A program made the translations under genes and the position numbers. Below are positions 53,263 through 64,000 of a stretch of DNA of 64,000 nt, one piece after another. The stretch spans positions 1,240,001-1,304,000 of the forward strand of contig CANMJH010000001.1 in assembly GCA_947498125.1 (NCBI GenBank), written 5' to 3'. The notes beneath the pieces are model-generated. The model saw only the letters and a list, made by a program, of their open reading frames with translations. It searched no databases and was not told the DNA's origin. Numbering within the stretch: the stretch's first letter is position 1; each line of letters opens with the position of its first letter. The stretch is from an uncultured Nioella sp. (lineage in GTDB: Bacteria; Pseudomonadota; Alphaproteobacteria; Rhodobacterales; Rhodobacteraceae).

Positions 53263-54012
53263 TCAGAAAAAGATCTCGGCTGCCGTGATCGTTTGGCGGC
53301 CCTTAGCGGTGGTGAGGATCAGGTTACCATCTTCATCGATGGTCTCAAACGTGCCCGTTTGGCTGCTGGTCATGGTGCGGGCCGTGATAACCTCGCCCAG
53401 CCTTGCTGCACCTGCCAGCCATGCGGTGCGGATCGGGGCAAAGCCATAGGTAGTAAAGCTCTCTTCCCAACGGGCATAGGCGGGGGCAAGCAGGTCCAGG
53501 AAGGCCTCGGGCGTGATCCGCGCTCCGGTCTCAGCGGCAAGGCTAACAGGGGCTGTTGCGCCCTCTTCGACGTCTTCGGCGCCGGGGGCCGCAGCAAGGT
53601 TCACGCCGATGCCGATAATCAGATGGTCGACCTGGGTGCCTGCGCCAATGCTCTCCAACAGGATGCCTGCAACTTTGCCGCCATTCAGCAAAACGTCATT
53701 AGGCCATTTAAGCGAGAATGCAGCCTCACGCCCGGTTGCAGCAACAAAGGCTTCGCGCAGTGCCAAAGCGGCCACAAAACTACGAAGAGCAATTTGAGAA
53801 GGAGGGCCGACAGGCCGCATCACAAGCGACGCCATAAAATTGCCCGGCGGCGAGACCCAAGCCCGCCCGCGCCGACCATGGCCCGAACGTTGTTCCAACG
53901 CCAAGATCCATTCAGGGCCAGCCAGCGAAGGCGCGAGACGTGCGCCTTCTGCCATTGTGCTGTCGACGGTCGGAATAATCCGACGGCCCACACCATAGGG
54001 CCATTGGGACAT
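53263..54012 (-). CDS. birA: Biotin--[acetyl-CoA-carboxylase] ligase
   Basis: 249 residues, catalytic domain only, with no N-terminal HTH, so it is not a repressor. Biotinyl-AMP loop GHGRRGRAW (usual GRGRRG with one His), VSPPGNFMASLVMRP, and KWPNDVLLNGGKVAGILLES (Lys for catalysis) are visible; a short SH3-like C-terminal domain ends it. Three bases from nuoN. Confidence 0.94.
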   Translation of the reverse strand: MSQWPYGVGRRIIPTVDSTMAEGARLAPSLAGPEWILALEQRSGHGRRGRAWVSPPGNFMASLVMRPVGPPSQIALRSFVAALALREAFVAATGREAAFSLKWPNDVLLNGGKVAGILLESIGAGTQVDHLIIGIGVNLAAAPGAEDVEEGATAPVSLAAETGARITPEAFLDLLAPAYARWEESFTTYGFAPIRTAWLAGAARLGEVITARTMTSSQTGTFETIDEDGNLILTTAKGRQTITAAEIFF

Positions 54013-54015
54013 GAA

Positions 54016-55455
54016 TTAGTTGACCAGCGTCGCGGCTGCGGCCAGCGCCATGTCATCAACCCCAAAGAGGTTGAACACGCCAAGCAACATGATCACTGCG
54101 CCAGCCATCAGGCCAAGGAAGGGGAGCATGCTCATCTTACCGTCAACGGCTTCGGTCTCTTCGCCGAAATACATGAAGTAGACGATGCGGATGTAATAGA
54201 AAGCACCAATGACCGAGGCGAGAACGCCAAGAACCGCCAGCCATCCGAGGCCCGCATTCACAGCTGCCAAAAGCACGGCGTATTTGCCGAAGAACCCAAC
54301 CAGCGGCGGCACACCAGCCAGCGAGAACATCAGAAGCAGTAGCGCCAGCGCCTTCGTTGGCTCTTTCGAGGCGAAAGCTTTGAGGCCAGAGATATTCGTA
54401 ACATGGCGGCCATCACGCTCCATCGACAGGATGAAGGCAAAGGTGCCGATATTCATCGTCACATAGATCGCCATGTAGATCAGCATCGCCGAAACGCCCT
54501 GATCATCGCCAGCGGCAAGCCCCATCAGAGCAAAGCCCATGTGGCTGATCGAACTATAGGCCATCAGGCGTTTGATGTCGGTTTGGCCAATGGCGGCAAT
54601 CGCGCCAAGGAACATCGAAAACACCGCGAGCAGAGCAATGATCTGCTGCCAGTCGCCAACAACACCGCCGAAAGCGTCATGCACCAGTCGCGCAAAGAGG
54701 CCCATCGCGGCCATTTTCGGGGCCGTGGCAAAGAAGGCCGTAACCGGCGTGGGCGAGCCTTCATAAACATCAGGTGTCCACATATGGAACGGCGCGGCCG
54801 AAACTTTGAAGGCAAGGCCCGCAATCATAAAGGTCAGACCGAAGATCAAGCCAAGCGATGCGCCGCCCTCAACCGCAGCAAAGATACCCGCAAAGTTTGT
54901 CGTTCCGGCAAAGCCGTAAGTCAGCGAGGCACCATAGAGCAACAGGCCCGAGCTAAGCGCGCCAAGGACGAAATACTTCAGGCCCGCTTCTGTTGAGCGC
55001 ACGCTATCGCGGCGCATGGCAGCAACGACGTAAAGGGAAAGCGACTGCAATTCGAGGCCCATGTAAAGCGCCATAAGGTCGCCAGCCGAGACCATAACCA
55101 TCATGCCGACCGAGGCCAGAATGATCAGGATCGGGTATTCAAACCGGTCCAGCCCGTCCCGCTTCATGAAATCGCGGCTGATGATCAGGATCGCCGCGGC
55201 GGAAAGCAGGATCACGACTTTGGCGAAGCGCGCAAAGCCATCATTGATGAACATGCCGTTAAAGGCCGTCTCGGTCCCGGCGCTGCCGGAGAAGGCGATA
55301 AAGAGGCCCATGACAGCCAAAAGGATTGTCGCGGCCCAAGTCAGAAGACCGGCCATGGCGTCCTTGGTGGTGTAGACCGCAGCCAAAAGACCGACCATCG
55401 CGAAGATGGACAGAATAACCTCGGGCAGGATGACAGAGATATCAGAGGCAAACAT
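54016..55455 (-). CDS. nuoN: NADH-quinone oxidoreductase subunit N
   Basis: 479 residues, about fourteen membrane helices; antiporter-like proton channel subunit of complex [27 protein letters not shown] and [18 protein letters not shown] are diagnostic, with the conserved Lys/Glu in membrane helices. 11 bases after nuoM. Confidence 0.96.
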   Translation of the reverse strand: MFASDISVILPEVILSIFAMVGLLAAVYTTKDAMAGLLTWAATILLAVMGLFIAFSGSAGTETAFNGMFINDGFARFAKVVILLSAAAILIISRDFMKRDGLDRFEYPILIILASVGMMVMVSAGDLMALYMGLELQSLSLYVVAAMRRDSVRSTEAGLKYFVLGALSSGLLLYGASLTYGFAGTTNFAGIFAAVEGGASLGLIFGLTFMIAGLAFKVSAAPFHMWTPDVYEGSPTPVTAFFATAPKMAAMGLFARLVHDAFGGVVGDWQQIIALLAVFSMFLGAIAAIGQTDIKRLMAYSSISHMGFALMGLAAGDDQGVSAMLIYMAIYVTMNIGTFAFILSMERDGRHVTNISGLKAFASKEPTKALALLLLMFSLAGVPPLVGFFGKYAVLLAAVNAGLGWLAVLGVLASVIGAFYYIRIVYFMYFGEETEAVDGKMSMLPFLGLMAGAVIMLLGVFNLFGVDDMALAAAATLVN

Positions 55456-55466
55456 TCAGGGGCACC

Positions 55467-57020
55467 TCAGTGGCTTGCGGTTTCAACGGCGCCGGCGGCG
55501 GGCACAAAATGCTCGACCGCTTGCGCGTAATTATGGACGAGGTTCTCGACCGCGGGGCCGATCACATCGAGGGCGAGGCTTGGGTAGACACCCAAGAGAA
55601 GCGTCATGACAATAAGCGGCGCGAAGATCATGCGCTCACGCGGGGTCATGTCGGTAATGCTCTTCAGGCTTTCCTTGATAAGGTCACCCATAACAACCCG
55701 GCGATACAGCCAAAGCGCGTAGGCCGCCGACAAGATCACACCGGTTGCGGCCAGAACCGCGATCCAAGTGTTGACCTGGAAGACACCGATCAAAACCAGG
55801 AATTCCCCGACAAAGCCAGAAGTGCCCGGCAGACCGACATTGGCCATGGTGAAGAGCATGAAGACCAGCGCATAGGCAGGCATGCGATTTACAAGGCCGC
55901 CATAGGCGTCAATCTCACGGGTATGCATCCGGTCATAGATGACGCCCACACAAAGGAAGAGCGCGCCGGATATAAAGCCGTGGCTCAGCATCTGGAAGAT
56001 CGCGCCATCGATACCTTGTTGGTTGGCGGCAAAGATCCCCATGGTCACGTAACCCATATGGGCAACCGATGAATAGGCGATCAGCTTTTTCATATCTTCC
56101 TGCACCATCGCCACCAGCGAGGTGTAGATGATCGCAATGACCGAAAGCCACATGATAAACTCGGCCATGATGTCCGAGCCAATAGGGAACATTGGCAAGC
56201 TAAAGCGCAGGAAGCCGTAGCCGCCCATTTTCAGAAGGATCGCGGCCAGAACAACCGAACCGGCAGTTGGCGCTTGGACGTGCGCGTCGGGCAACCAGGT
56301 GTGGACCGGCCACATAGGCATTTTGACGGCGAAGCTGGCGAAGAAGGCAAGGAAAAGAAGCGTCTGCAATCCGCCAACAACCTGAATGCCAAGGACCGAC
56401 ATCGTATCGGTGCCAAAATGGTGGCTCATCAGCGTCGGAATATCGGTGGTGCCTGCATCAACATACATCGCGACCATGGCAACCAGCATCAGGACCGAGC
56501 CAAGGAAGGTGTAGAGGAAGAACTTGAAGGCCGCATAGATGCGGTTCGCGCCGCCCCAAATCCCGATGATCAGGAACATAGGGATAAGGCCCGCTTCGAA
56601 GAAGAGGTAGAACAGCACCAGATCAAGCGCCACAAAGACCCCGATCATCAACGTTTCCAGCAACAACAGCGCGATCATGTATTCTTTGATACGCGTCTCA
56701 ACACCCCAACATGCCGCAATCGTAATCGGCATCAGGAAGGTCGTCAGCATTACAAAGAGGACCGAAATGCCATCGACGCCCAGCTTATAGTTGAGGCCAA
56801 GGATCCATTCACGCTCCTCAACCAGCTGGAACCCGGTGTTTGCTGGGTCAAACTGAATAAGGATAAAGAGCGAGATCACAAAGGTCGCAGCTGTCGCGCC
56901 AAGCGCCATGCGTTTGGCATTTAGCCGCGCGGCTTCGTCGTCGCCCTTAAGGAAAAGGGCCATCGCCAATGCTGCAACAAGCGGCAGGAAGGTTACGATG
57001 GAAAGAAGGTTTTGTTCCAT
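55467..57020 (-). CDS. nuoM: NADH-quinone oxidoreductase subunit M
   Basis: 517 residues, antiporter-like subunit. FPLLPVHTWLP-type segment is [35 protein letters not shown] and [17 protein letters not shown] follow; conserved Glu and Lys are in place. 10 bases after nuoL. Confidence 0.97.
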   Translation of the reverse strand: MEQNLLSIVTFLPLVAALAMALFLKGDDEAARLNAKRMALGATAATFVISLFILIQFDPANTGFQLVEEREWILGLNYKLGVDGISVLFVMLTTFLMPITIAACWGVETRIKEYMIALLLLETLMIGVFVALDLVLFYLFFEAGLIPMFLIIGIWGGANRIYAAFKFFLYTFLGSVLMLVAMVAMYVDAGTTDIPTLMSHHFGTDTMSVLGIQVVGGLQTLLFLAFFASFAVKMPMWPVHTWLPDAHVQAPTAGSVVLAAILLKMGGYGFLRFSLPMFPIGSDIMAEFIMWLSVIAIIYTSLVAMVQEDMKKLIAYSSVAHMGYVTMGIFAANQQGIDGAIFQMLSHGFISGALFLCVGVIYDRMHTREIDAYGGLVNRMPAYALVFMLFTMANVGLPGTSGFVGEFLVLIGVFQVNTWIAVLAATGVILSAAYALWLYRRVVMGDLIKESLKSITDMTPRERMIFAPLIVMTLLLGVYPSLALDVIGPAVENLVHNYAQAVEHFVPAAGAVETASH

Positions 57021-57030
57021 GTCTTAACTC

Positions 57031-59220
57031 TCAGCCCCCGAAACTCAGGGTGGCAATGGTGATGAGTAGCGCGATGCCAAGCACCATCGCAAAGGCGTAG
57101 TGGAAAAGGTATCCCGACTGGGCCTTTCCAGCGAGGCGGGTGAAGAAGGGGATGATCCCCATGGCAAGCCCGTTGATCCCGCCATCAATGACGTTGCCAT
57201 CGCCGCGCTTCCAGAAGAAACGACCTAGCCACATAGCGGATTTAACGAAGACCACGTTGTAGATCTCGTCGAAATACCACTTGTTCAGCAGGAAGTTATA
57301 GAGAACGTGGTTGGTTGCAGCCAAGCGGCGCGGCAGATCCGGTTTGACAAGGTAGAACAATGTCGCCGTCAGGAACCCGATGATCATCGCAAAGAACGGT
57401 GCAAGTTTGACCCATTTCGGCACGTAATGCGCGTCATGCAGCACGTGATTGTCTGGCGACATATGGATTGCGCCGACAACTTCGAAATCGCTGGCCGCCA
57501 TGGCATGGGCGTCTTCTGCGTGATCGTCCCCATGGGCAGTGGCATCGCCGTGGTCTGCAGCAGCCTCGCCATGATCGCCAGCCTCTTCGCTATGGGCTTC
57601 AACCTCGGCAGCGCCGTCTTCAGCATGGGTTTCAGCTACACCGTGGTCATCCTCTGCATGATCGTCGCCATGCGCAGCAGCCACGGCCGGGATACCAAAG
57701 AACTGGTTCACGCGCGCTTCGTCGCCGAAGAAGGGCTTGAGCCAGATCATACCGGCCAGCACCGCGCCAACCGCCAGCACGCCAAGCGGCACCAGCATTA
57801 CGGTCGGGCTTTCATGCGCGTGGTCATGCGCATGTTTGTCGCCGCGCGGTTTTCCAAAGAAGGTCAGGAAAATCAGGCGCCAAGAATAGAAGCTTGTAAA
57901 GCAAGCCGCCACAACCAGCATCCAGAAGGCATAGGTGCCAAGCCCGCCGCCAAAGGCGAAGGCACTTTCGATGACAGCGTCTTTCGACAGGAACCCTGCA
58001 AAGCCGATATAGGTCAGCGGGATACCAACACCGGTAATGGCCAGCGTGCCGATCATCATCGCCCAGAAGGTCAGCGGGATCTTTTTGCGCAGGCCGCCAT
58101 AGTTCCGCATGTCTTGCTCGTGATGCATCGCATGGATGACAGACCCCGCGCCGAGGAACAGCATCGCCTTAAAGAAAGCGTGAGTGAAGAGGTGGAACAT
58201 CGCCACCGAATAAACCCCAACGCCAGCGGCAACGAACATATAGCCGAGCTGCGAACAGGTCGAATAAGCGATAACGCGTTTGATGTCGTTCTGCACTAGG
58301 CCCACAGTCGCGGCGAAAAACGCTGTCGCGGCCCCGACGATGATAATGAAGTTCGTCGCATAAGGCGCATATTCATAGATGGGCGACATGCGGCAGACCA
58401 GGAAGACACCGGCCGTAACCATCGTCGCGGCGTGGATCAGGGCAGATACAGGTGTCGGACCTTCCATCGCGTCGGGGAGCCAAGTGTGCAGGAACAGCTG
58501 CGCCGATTTACCCATCGCACCGATAAAGAGCAGCATACCGATGGTGTTGGCGGCATTGAACTCTCGACCAAGGAAGTTGATCTGGGTTTCGGCAAGCGCC
58601 GGGCCCATATTCATGATGACGTCGAAATTGATCGAGTCTGTCAGCTTGTAGAGCGCGAAGATGCCAAGCAAGAAACCAAAGTCACCCACACGGTTGACGA
58701 CAAACGCTTTGATCGCTGCCGCACCCGCGCTTGGTTTGCGGATGTAGAACCCAATAAGCAGGTATGAGGCAACGCCCACGCCTTCCCAGCCAAAGAAAAG
58801 CTGCAAAAGGTTGTCGGCGGTCACAAGTGACAGCATCGCGAAGGTAAAGAAGCTGAGATAGGCAAAGAAACGCGGGCGATAGCTTTCGCCCTCTTTGAAA
58901 TGCTCGTCATGCGCCATGTAGCCGAAGCTATAAAGATGCACCAAGGCCGAAACCGAGGTGATCACGACCAACATGATCGCGGTCAGGCGGTCAACGCGAA
59001 CGGCCCATGAGACGTCCAGAGTGCCAGAGGCGATGAAGGTAAAGATATCGCGGGTATATCCCTCACCGTCAAAGGTAAGGAAGATGATCCAGCTTAAAAG
59101 ACAGGTGACAAACAAGCCGCCCGTCGCGACCCAGCAGGCCGCCGTTTCACCGATCAGCCGCCACGAGAACCCGCAGATAATCGCGCAAACAAAGGGCAGG
59201 AAGAGGAGGATGGTTTCCAT
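57031..59220 (-). CDS. nuoL: NADH-quinone oxidoreductase subunit L with His/Asp/Glu-rich insert
   Basis: 729 residues, the largest antiporter-like subunit with the long lateral helix. Core motifs include [28 protein letters not shown] and [14 protein letters not shown]. About residues 510-575 form an insertion very rich in His, Asp, Glu and Ala ([11 protein letters not shown]-like units), and [11 protein letters not shown] near 463-472 is a shorter one. E. coli NuoL is about 613 residues; alphaproteobacterial versions are longer but the His-rich block stands out. 10 bases after nuoK. Confidence 0.97.
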   Translation of the reverse strand: METILLFLPFVCAIICGFSWRLIGETAACWVATGGLFVTCLLSWIIFLTFDGEGYTRDIFTFIASGTLDVSWAVRVDRLTAIMLVVITSVSALVHLYSFGYMAHDEHFKEGESYRPRFFAYLSFFTFAMLSLVTADNLLQLFFGWEGVGVASYLLIGFYIRKPSAGAAAIKAFVVNRVGDFGFLLGIFALYKLTDSINFDVIMNMGPALAETQINFLGREFNAANTIGMLLFIGAMGKSAQLFLHTWLPDAMEGPTPVSALIHAATMVTAGVFLVCRMSPIYEYAPYATNFIIIVGAATAFFAATVGLVQNDIKRVIAYSTCSQLGYMFVAAGVGVYSVAMFHLFTHAFFKAMLFLGAGSVIHAMHHEQDMRNYGGLRKKIPLTFWAMMIGTLAITGVGIPLTYIGFAGFLSKDAVIESAFAFGGGLGTYAFWMLVVAACFTSFYSWRLIFLTFFGKPRGDKHAHDHAHESPTVMLVPLGVLAVGAVLAGMIWLKPFFGDEARVNQFFGIPAVAAAHGDDHAEDDHGVAETHAEDGAAEVEAHSEEAGDHGEAAADHGDATAHGDDHAEDAHAMAASDFEVVGAIHMSPDNHVLHDAHYVPKWVKLAPFFAMIIGFLTATLFYLVKPDLPRRLAATNHVLYNFLLNKWYFDEIYNVVFVKSAMWLGRFFWKRGDGNVIDGGINGLAMGIIPFFTRLAGKAQSGYLFHYAFAMVLGIALLITIATLSFGG

Positions 59221-59230
59221 GGTCGACTAC

Positions 59231-59539
59231 TCAGCCCTTCATATTCGAGACATCTTCCACGGCAATCGTGCCGCGGTTACGGAAGAAACAGACAAGGATG
59301 GCAAGGCCAATCGCGGCCTCAGCCGCGGCAACCGTCAGGACAAACAACGTAAAGATTTGCCCGGTCAAATCGCCAAGATAGGCCGAAAAGGCAACAAGGT
59401 TGATATTGACCGCCAAAAGCATCAGCTCGACCGACATCAAAATAATGATGACGTTCTTGCGGTTCAGGAAAATCCCGAAAATCCCGATGACGAACAGCAT
59501 GGCTGCCACCGACAGGTAATGTTCAAGTGCAATACTCAT
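59231..59539 (-). CDS. nuoK: NADH-quinone oxidoreductase subunit K
   Basis: 102 residues, three membrane helices, with the two conserved membrane Glu residues ([13 protein letters not shown] and [13 protein letters not shown]). Separated from nuoJ by 87 bases that hold two small hairpins, the largest gap in the nuo array. Confidence 0.96.
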   Translation of the reverse strand: MSIALEHYLSVAAMLFVIGIFGIFLNRKNVIIILMSVELMLLAVNINLVAFSAYLGDLTGQIFTLFVLTVAAAEAAIGLAILVCFFRNRGTIAVEDVSNMKG

Positions 59540-59626
59540 CTCGTCCCTCCGAGGCCGTTTGCCCCTTGGTTTCTTTCGTTGCGAGGTCGCTACCTCGTCT
59601 GCGCATTCAAACCGCCAATGGCGGGT
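59540..59626 (-). other. Hairpin-bearing gap between nuoJ and nuoK
   Basis: CGAGGT-CGCT-ACCTCG (59582-59597) is a perfect 6-bp stem; AACCGCC-AAT-GGCGGGTT (about 59610-59627) is a second with one bulge. No coding frame of note. May be an RNA processing or stability element in the nuo mRNA. Confidence 0.45.
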
Positions 59627-60241
59627 TCAGAGGCCCTGCCCCGGTTTCACGTCTTTCAGCTCCATTGCCTTGGCCGGATCGCGGTACATCTGGGCCAGTA
59701 CGTTCTGGCGTTTGATGTCGGTGCGATGGCGCAGGGTCAGAACGATGGCGCCGATCATGGCGACCAGCAGGATCAGACCGGCCAATTGGAACAGAAGGAA
59801 ATATTGGTCATAAATTACGGCGCCGAGCGCGGCGGTGTTATGTGCGGCGTCACCGGGTGTTGCATTGGGTTGCGCAAGCATCTCAACGCCCGCACCGGGG
59901 ATCCAATCGCCAAAGGCCATGCCAAGCTGCATCAGGATAATCACACCAATCAGACCGGCCATGGGGATGTATTTGGCCATTTCGGCCTTCAGCTCGGCAA
60001 AATCGACATCCAGCATCATAACGACGAACAGGAAAAGCACCGCAACCGCGCCGACATAGACGATGATCAGCAGCATCGCGACAAACTCGGCCCCGATCAG
60101 CACGAAAAGGCCAGCCGAGCTTAGGAAAGCCAGAATCAACCACAACACGGAATGCACAGGATTGCGTGCAATAACGGTCATAAAGCCCGCAATCACCGTG
60201 GTGAAGGAGAAGAGATAAAAGGTGAGGTCTGCGACACCCAT
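59627..60241 (-). CDS. nuoJ: NADH-quinone oxidoreductase subunit J
   Basis: 204 residues with five membrane helices. [27 protein letters not shown] and [19 protein letters not shown] are hallmark; the C-terminal tail is charged ([18 protein letters not shown]). Five bases after the CMD-family gene. Confidence 0.96.
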   Translation of the reverse strand: MGVADLTFYLFSFTTVIAGFMTVIARNPVHSVLWLILAFLSSAGLFVLIGAEFVAMLLIIVYVGAVAVLFLFVVMMLDVDFAELKAEMAKYIPMAGLIGVIILMQLGMAFGDWIPGAGVEMLAQPNATPGDAAHNTAALGAVIYDQYFLLFQLAGLILLVAMIGAIVLTLRHRTDIKRQNVLAQMYRDPAKAMELKDVKPGQGL

Positions 60242-60246
60242 GATGG

Positions 60247-60660
60247 TTACTCCTCGGTTCCGTCAATGGCCTCACGGGCCATTTCCATGGCCTTGGTCAT
60301 CGCGGGTACGCCAGCAAAAATAGCGGCCTGCGCGATGGTCTCGGCAATTTCTTGTTTTGTCGCACCTGCCGTCAGCGCGTGACGAACAGTGGTGCGGATT
60401 TGTGGCTCAGCGACGGCGCCCTGAATGGTAAGGCCCTGCAACGTCAGCAAAAGACGGGTTTTCGCATCCAGACCCTCAGGGTTGAACTGCTTGCCCATCA
60501 GCGCTTCCATCATCTCGGCTGGCATCGTGGGCCAGAGATCCTCAAACCCCTTAGGCGTAAAATTGGTCAAAGCAGGATTTACCGTCTTGGCAAATTCCTG
60601 CGCCATTTCTTGCGTCTGCGCGAACATCGCAGCGAAAGGGTTTTGGGAATTGTCGGTCAT
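60247..60660 (-). CDS. Carboxymuconolactone decarboxylase-family protein in the nuo operon
   Basis: 137 residues of the CMD fold (about 60-130: [42 protein letters not shown]). The peroxidase-type CxxC is absent; there is no Cys at all, so it is not AhpD-like. N-terminal third is a Gln/Ala/Met-rich helix ([15 protein letters not shown]). ATG overlaps the nuoI stop (ATGA), the longer frame to 60708 lies inside nuoI. Sits between nuoI and nuoJ; role in complex I assembly is conjecture. Confidence 0.82.
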   Translation of the reverse strand: MTDNSQNPFAAMFAQTQEMAQEFAKTVNPALTNFTPKGFEDLWPTMPAEMMEALMGKQFNPEGLDAKTRLLLTLQGLTIQGAVAEPQIRTTVRHALTAGATKQEIAETIAQAAIFAGVPAMTKAMEMAREAIDGTEE

Positions 60661-61151
60661 CGGTACGGGGCATCCATTTCCAGATTGCGGGCAATCTCGG
60701 CTTCCCAACGCGCGCCGTTATCCAGAAGCTTATCTTTATCGTAGAACAGCTCTTCACGGGTTTCGGTGGCAAATTCGAAGTTTGGCCCTTCGACGATTGC
60801 ATCAACCGGGCAGGCCTCTTGGCAGAATCCGCAATAGATGCATTTCGTCATGTCGATGTCATAGCGCGTCGTGCGGCGGCTGCCGTCTTCGCGGGGTTCG
60901 GCATCGATGGTGATCGCTTGGGCGGGGCAAACAGCCTCACAAAGCTTACAGGCGATGCAGCGTTCTTCGCCATTTGGATAGCGACGCAGCGCATGCTCAC
61001 CCCGGAACCGAGGGCTCAGCGGACCTTTTTCATGCGGGTAGTTCAACGTCGCTTTCGGGGCGAAGAAGTATTTCAGGCCCAGCTGAAAGCCTTTGATGAA
61101 GTCAGCCAGCAGAAAATATTTCGCTGCGCGGGTATAGTCGATCTGCGTCAT
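60657..61151 (-). CDS. nuoI: NADH-quinone oxidoreductase subunit I
   Basis: 164 residues, binds clusters N6a and N6b: two 4Fe-4S motifs [12 protein letters not shown] (about 66-77) and [12 protein letters not shown] (about 105-116). N-terminal amphipathic region binds the membrane side. Between nuoH (3-base gap) and the CMD gene. Confidence 0.97.
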   Translation of the reverse strand: MTQIDYTRAAKYFLLADFIKGFQLGLKYFFAPKATLNYPHEKGPLSPRFRGEHALRRYPNGEERCIACKLCEAVCPAQAITIDAEPREDGSRRTTRYDIDMTKCIYCGFCQEACPVDAIVEGPNFEFATETREELFYDKDKLLDNGARWEAEIARNLEMDAPYR

Positions 61152-61154
61152 ACC

Positions 61155-62195
61155 TTAGCCTCCAATCATCCAGCGGGCATAGGCGCCGCCGAAAAGCTCA
61201 AACCGAGCAAGGAATGCCACGATCACCACCCAAGCCAGAGACATAGGAAGGAAGACTTTCCAACCGATGCGCATCAACTGGTCATAGCGGTAACGCGGGG
61301 TGATCGCCTTCACCATCGAGAAGATGAAAAAGACAAAGAGCATTTTCAGCACCATCCAGAACACGCCATCGGGCAAGAATGGAACGGGCGACAACCAGCC
61401 ACCAAAGAACAACAGGCTGACCAGCGCGCACATCAGAACGATTGCGACAAGTTCACCCATCATGAACAAAAGGAACGGAGTCGAGGAATATTCAACCTGA
61501 TAACCCGCAACCAACTCGGATTCCGCTTCGGGCAGATCGAATGGCGGGCGGTTGGTTTCCGCCAAAGCCGAGATCAGGAAGAGGAAGAGCATTGGGAAAT
61601 GCGGGATCCAGTACCAGCTGAGCGCGCCATAATCGCCATCCTGCGCGGCCACGATATCGCCGAAATTCATCGAACCGGTCGAGATGATAACACCGATGAT
61701 GATCAGGCCGATGGAGACTTCGTAAGAGATCATCTGCGCGGCAGAGCGAAGCGAGCCAAGGAACGGGTATTTCGAGTTCGAGGCCCAGCCGCCCATGATC
61801 ACGCCGTATACCTCAAGCGAGGACACAGCAAAAACATATAGGATCGCCACGTTAAGGTTCGAAATGGCCCAGCCTTCGTTGAAGGGGATCACAGCCCAAG
61901 CAATCAAGGCCATCACAAGACTGATCATCGGGGCCAGCAGGTAGACCGCGCGGTCAGCGCCCGCAGGAATCACCACCTCTTTGACGATATATTTTAGGAA
62001 ATCTGCAAAACTCTGCAAAAGGCCAAAAGCACCAACCACGTTGGGGCCCTTGCGCATCTGGACAGCCGCCCAGATTTTGCGGTCTGCGTACATCAAGAAT
62101 GCCAGTGCAACCAGCAGGGGGACCACAAGGAGCAAAACTTGCCCAAGCATGAAAAGACCCATGCCCAAAGTCGTGGTCGTAAAGAATTCAGCCAT
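61155..62195 (-). CDS. nuoH: NADH-quinone oxidoreductase subunit H
   Basis: 346 residues, about eight membrane helices; forms the quinone channel. [33 protein letters not shown] and [20 protein letters not shown] are diagnostic, with acidic residues of the E-channel. 7 bases after the lipoprotein. Confidence 0.97.
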   Translation of the reverse strand: MAEFFTTTTLGMGLFMLGQVLLLVVPLLVALAFLMYADRKIWAAVQMRKGPNVVGAFGLLQSFADFLKYIVKEVVIPAGADRAVYLLAPMISLVMALIAWAVIPFNEGWAISNLNVAILYVFAVSSLEVYGVIMGGWASNSKYPFLGSLRSAAQMISYEVSIGLIIIGVIISTGSMNFGDIVAAQDGDYGALSWYWIPHFPMLFLFLISALAETNRPPFDLPEAESELVAGYQVEYSSTPFLLFMMGELVAIVLMCALVSLLFFGGWLSPVPFLPDGVFWMVLKMLFVFFIFSMVKAITPRYRYDQLMRIGWKVFLPMSLAWVVIVAFLARFELFGGAYARWMIGG

Positions 62196-62202
62196 TAGTC
62201 CC

Positions 62203-62622
62203 TCACACCGTCGGTATACCTAGCTCAGCACAGTCAGCGACGACAACTTCTGCGTCAATGGTCTGTAGCCCACGCGGGAGCGCCGGTGACACGGTGTAAA
62301 CCGCATCTGCCCGCCAAAGACCAGACTCTTCCTGCACATTTGTGCGGACATGTCGCGCAAAGCCATACCCGCGTATCAATGTATATTGCGCGGCGGCACA
62401 TTCTGCATAGTCAGACACATCCTGACTACTGGACGCACCACGCATCTCAACTTGGAAATTCACAATCTCATCGTCCAAAAGCCGCGTTTGAACGCCACGA
62501 TACTCAAAAAGCGATCGAGCAGCATCCCGATCAGCTTCGACGGCTTGCGTTGTACACGCCGCGCCGAGGCCGAGCGCGCCAATCGCGGCAAGGCGCGATG
62601 ACTTTTTCGGAAGCGCCCCCAT
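62203..62622 (-). CDS. Small lipoprotein-like protein in the nuo operon
   Basis: 139 residues with a lipoprotein-like signal ([11 protein letters not shown], lipobox-like LGAAC at about residue 23). The mature part has three cysteines and reads as one alpha/beta domain ([36 protein letters not shown]). I do not recognise the family. Six bases after nuoG and seven before nuoH, so cotranscribed. Not a known complex I subunit. Confidence 0.7.
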   Translation of the reverse strand: MGALPKKSSRLAAIGALGLGAACTTQAVEADRDAARSLFEYRGVQTRLLDDEIVNFQVEMRGASSSQDVSDYAECAAAQYTLIRGYGFARHVRTNVQEESGLWRADAVYTVSPALPRGLQTIDAEVVVADCAELGIPTV

Positions 62623-62628
62623 ATGGGC

Positions 62629-64000
62629 TTACTCCGCCGCGATGGCAGTTTCGCCGCGCGCTTTGGCAGCAGCCGAAAGTTCGGCCATCAGGCTCGAGGC
62701 ACGGGCGATGGGGTTGGTCAGATAAAAATCTTTGACCGCGACCCGGAAATCCGCGTCTCCGAGCGATTTAAGCTCAGGCACCTGCAGCTCGTTCAGCGGC
62801 ACTTCGTCAATCATTTCCAGATGCGGCGCGGCTTCGACCAAGGCTTGGCGCAAGGCGGCCAGCGAATCGAATGGCAATGCCGCGCCCAGCTCTGCCGAAA
62901 GCGCCCGCAGGATCGCCCAGTTTTCCTTGGCCTCGCCCGGGGCAAACCCGGCGCGCAGAGCCAATTGAGGGCGACCTTCTGTATTCACAAAAAGACCCGG
63001 CTCTTCCGTATAGGCCGCACCTGGCAAAATGATATCGGCGCGATGTGCACCGCGGTCGCCGTGGCTACCTTGGTAAATCACGAAAGGACCCGCTTCGATC
63101 TCGACCTCATCGGCGCCAAGATTATAGATCACCTCTGCGCCATCGATTGCAGCCGTCAGCCCGCCTTCGGTCACTGCGCCAATATCAAGCGCACCAACGC
63201 GCGACGCGGCATTGTGCAGAATCATGATTTTGCCATTGGTGCGTTCGGCGGCGCGCATTGCGTGGGCCAAGACAGCCTCGCCATCCGCCTCGTTCAAAGC
63301 ACCTTGCCCTACGATGATGACCGAGCTCTTCTCGACGATGTCGCTGAATTCAAAATTCTCAAGATCGGCCAAAGCCTTACGCGAGGTTCCCATCTCGTAG
63401 ACGTCATATGTCAGGTCAGCAACCGGGCCGATATTGGCGACTTTCGCCCCGTTGATCCAAGACTTGCGGATGCGAGCATTCAGGACCGGCGCTTCTTCGC
63501 GTGGGTTGGTGCCGATCAGCAGAATATATTCTGCCTCATCAATGTCTTCGATAGTGGCCGTGCCAACATAGCCAGAACGGTTATCTGCGGGCAGCTTCGC
63601 GCCGTCAGTGCGGCACTCGACTTGACCGCCCTGCCCTTCAACAAGGGCTTTCAGTGCAAAGGCTGCTTCGGTTGGGGCAAGATCGCCAACAAGCCCGGCA
63701 ATCTTTTTACCCTTCATCGCTGCAGCAGCGGCGGACAGCGCCTCGCCCCAGCTGGCTTTGCGCAGCTTGCCGTTTTCGCGAATGTAGGGGGTGTCCAGAC
63801 GCTGGCGGCGCAGACCGTCCCAAACGAAGCGGGTTTTGTCCGAAATCCACTCTTCATTCACACCATCATGGTTGCGCGGCAGAATGCGCATCACTTCACG
63901 GCCTTTGGTGTCCACGCGAATATTCGACCCAAGCGCATCCATCACATCGATGGTTTCGGTCTTGGTCAGTTCCCATGGGCGGGCAGTAAAGGCGTAAGGC
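62629..64000 (-). CDS. nuoG: NADH-quinone oxidoreductase subunit G, C-terminal part (cut by window edge)
   Basis: The frame is open to the right edge. Its first visible residues [26 protein letters not shown] are the point where NuoG enters its molybdopterin-fold domain, so the N-terminal Fe-S part lies outside. Visible: [83 protein letters not shown]. Hosts iron-sulfur clusters in the missing part. First gene of the array seen here. Confidence 0.96.
   Translation of the reverse strand, partial: PYAFTARPWELTKTETIDVMDALGSNIRVDTKGREVMRILPRNHDGVNEEWISDKTRFVWDGLRRQRLDTPYIRENGKLRKASWGEALSAAAAAMKGKKIAGLVGDLAPTEAAFALKALVEGQGGQVECRTDGAKLPADNRSGYVGTATIEDIDEAEYILLIGTNPREEAPVLNARIRKSWINGAKVANIGPVADLTYDVYEMGTSRKALADLENFEFSDIVEKSSVIIVGQGALNEADGEAVLAHAMRAAERTNGKIMILHNAASRVGALDIGAVTEGGLTAAIDGAEVIYNLGADEVEIEAGPFVIYQGSHGDRGAHRADIILPGAAYTEEPGLFVNTEGRPQLALRAGFAPGEAKENWAILRALSAELGAALPFDSLAALRQALVEAAPHLEMIDEVPLNELQVPELKSLGDADFRVAVKDFYLTNPIARASSLMAELSAAAKARGETAIAAE

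Noticed and set aside
53095-54342. Long plus-strand frame across coaX, birA and the nuoN end
   Set aside because: Antisense to three genes with clear motifs, composition expected from shadowing.
60819-61841. Long plus-strand frame opposite nuoI and nuoH
   Set aside because: Antisense shadow of genes with diagnostic Fe-S and membrane motifs.
1-64000. tRNA, rRNA, CRISPR, insertion sequence or prophage in the window
   Set aside because: No cloverleaf, repeat-spacer array, transposase motif, terminal inverted repeat or phage gene was seen on reading through both strands.

Overview
The window reads as chromosomal DNA of an alphaproteobacterium of the Rhodobacterales (Roseobacter/Rhodobacteraceae type). 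The evidence is the high-GC codon choice, the clusters yajC-secD-secF, tatABC-DUF815 and serS-surE-pcm-nlpD-like, a nuo operon carrying extra small ORFs and running into birA-coaX-rnj, and a class I PHA locus with phaR, phasin, phaC and a divergent intracellular phaZ. It is almost entirely core genome. I saw no tRNA or rRNA genes, no CRISPR array, no insertion sequence and no prophage.

Layout. 1-3.7 kb: 5' part of purA (minus, cut by the left edge), a DUF6524 membrane protein, secG, pyrG and a fungal-type cytosine deaminase coupled to pyrG. 3.7-7.8 kb: a TetR regulator divergent from a cupin protein, then PhzF-like, TerB-like and DegT-family proteins. 7.8-12.4 kb: PHA storage (phaR, phaP, phaC on minus; phaZ on plus) with PhaR-type CTGC/GCAG sites in front of phaP and phaC/phaZ. 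12.4-17.3 kb: three alpha/beta hydrolases, a secreted orphan, and an ArsR-AHSA1 fusion regulator with two abutting operator palindromes over its promoter, followed by a MAPEG protein. 17.3-20.7 kb: thrS flanked by two small exported Cys-rich proteins, plus a small membrane protein.

21.0-23.7 kb holds the most interesting system: a bufferin-type RiPP operon (precursor with four core cysteines, DUF692/MbnB-like enzyme, DUF2063 partner, DoxX membrane protein), expected to make a thiooxazole-modified, copper-binding periplasmic peptide. 23.7-26.8 kb: a Spx/ArsC-like protein, a cold-shock protein, an AT-rich, probably acquired DUF4062 gene and thyX. 26.9-33.0 kb: DUF817, a VOC/glyoxalase protein, DUF1194, an Mth938-like protein, a TauE/SafE permease and secF-secD-yajC. 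33.2-42.2 kb: a membrane-anchored pentapeptide-repeat protein, serS, a TspO-related membrane protein, surE, pcm, a degenerate LytM lipoprotein, a DUF815 ATPase and tatC-tatB-tatA.

42.2-50.7 kb: an orphan Fe/polyamine-type ABC ATPase, an AlkD-like protein, an SDR lacking the usual Tyr/Lys, a Hint-domain protein, prfC, a lipoprotein and an RhlE-like helicase. 50.8-64.0 kb: one long minus-strand array nuoG (cut by the right edge)-lipoprotein-nuoH-nuoI-CMD protein-nuoJ-nuoK-nuoL-nuoM-nuoN-birA-coaX-rnj, with nearly every junction 0-21 nt.

Nothing here is clearly a wholly new system. The bufferin operon and several unreported-looking regulatory architectures are the best leads: tandem operators on a leaderless gene, a hairpin hiding a ribosome site, and PhaR sites.
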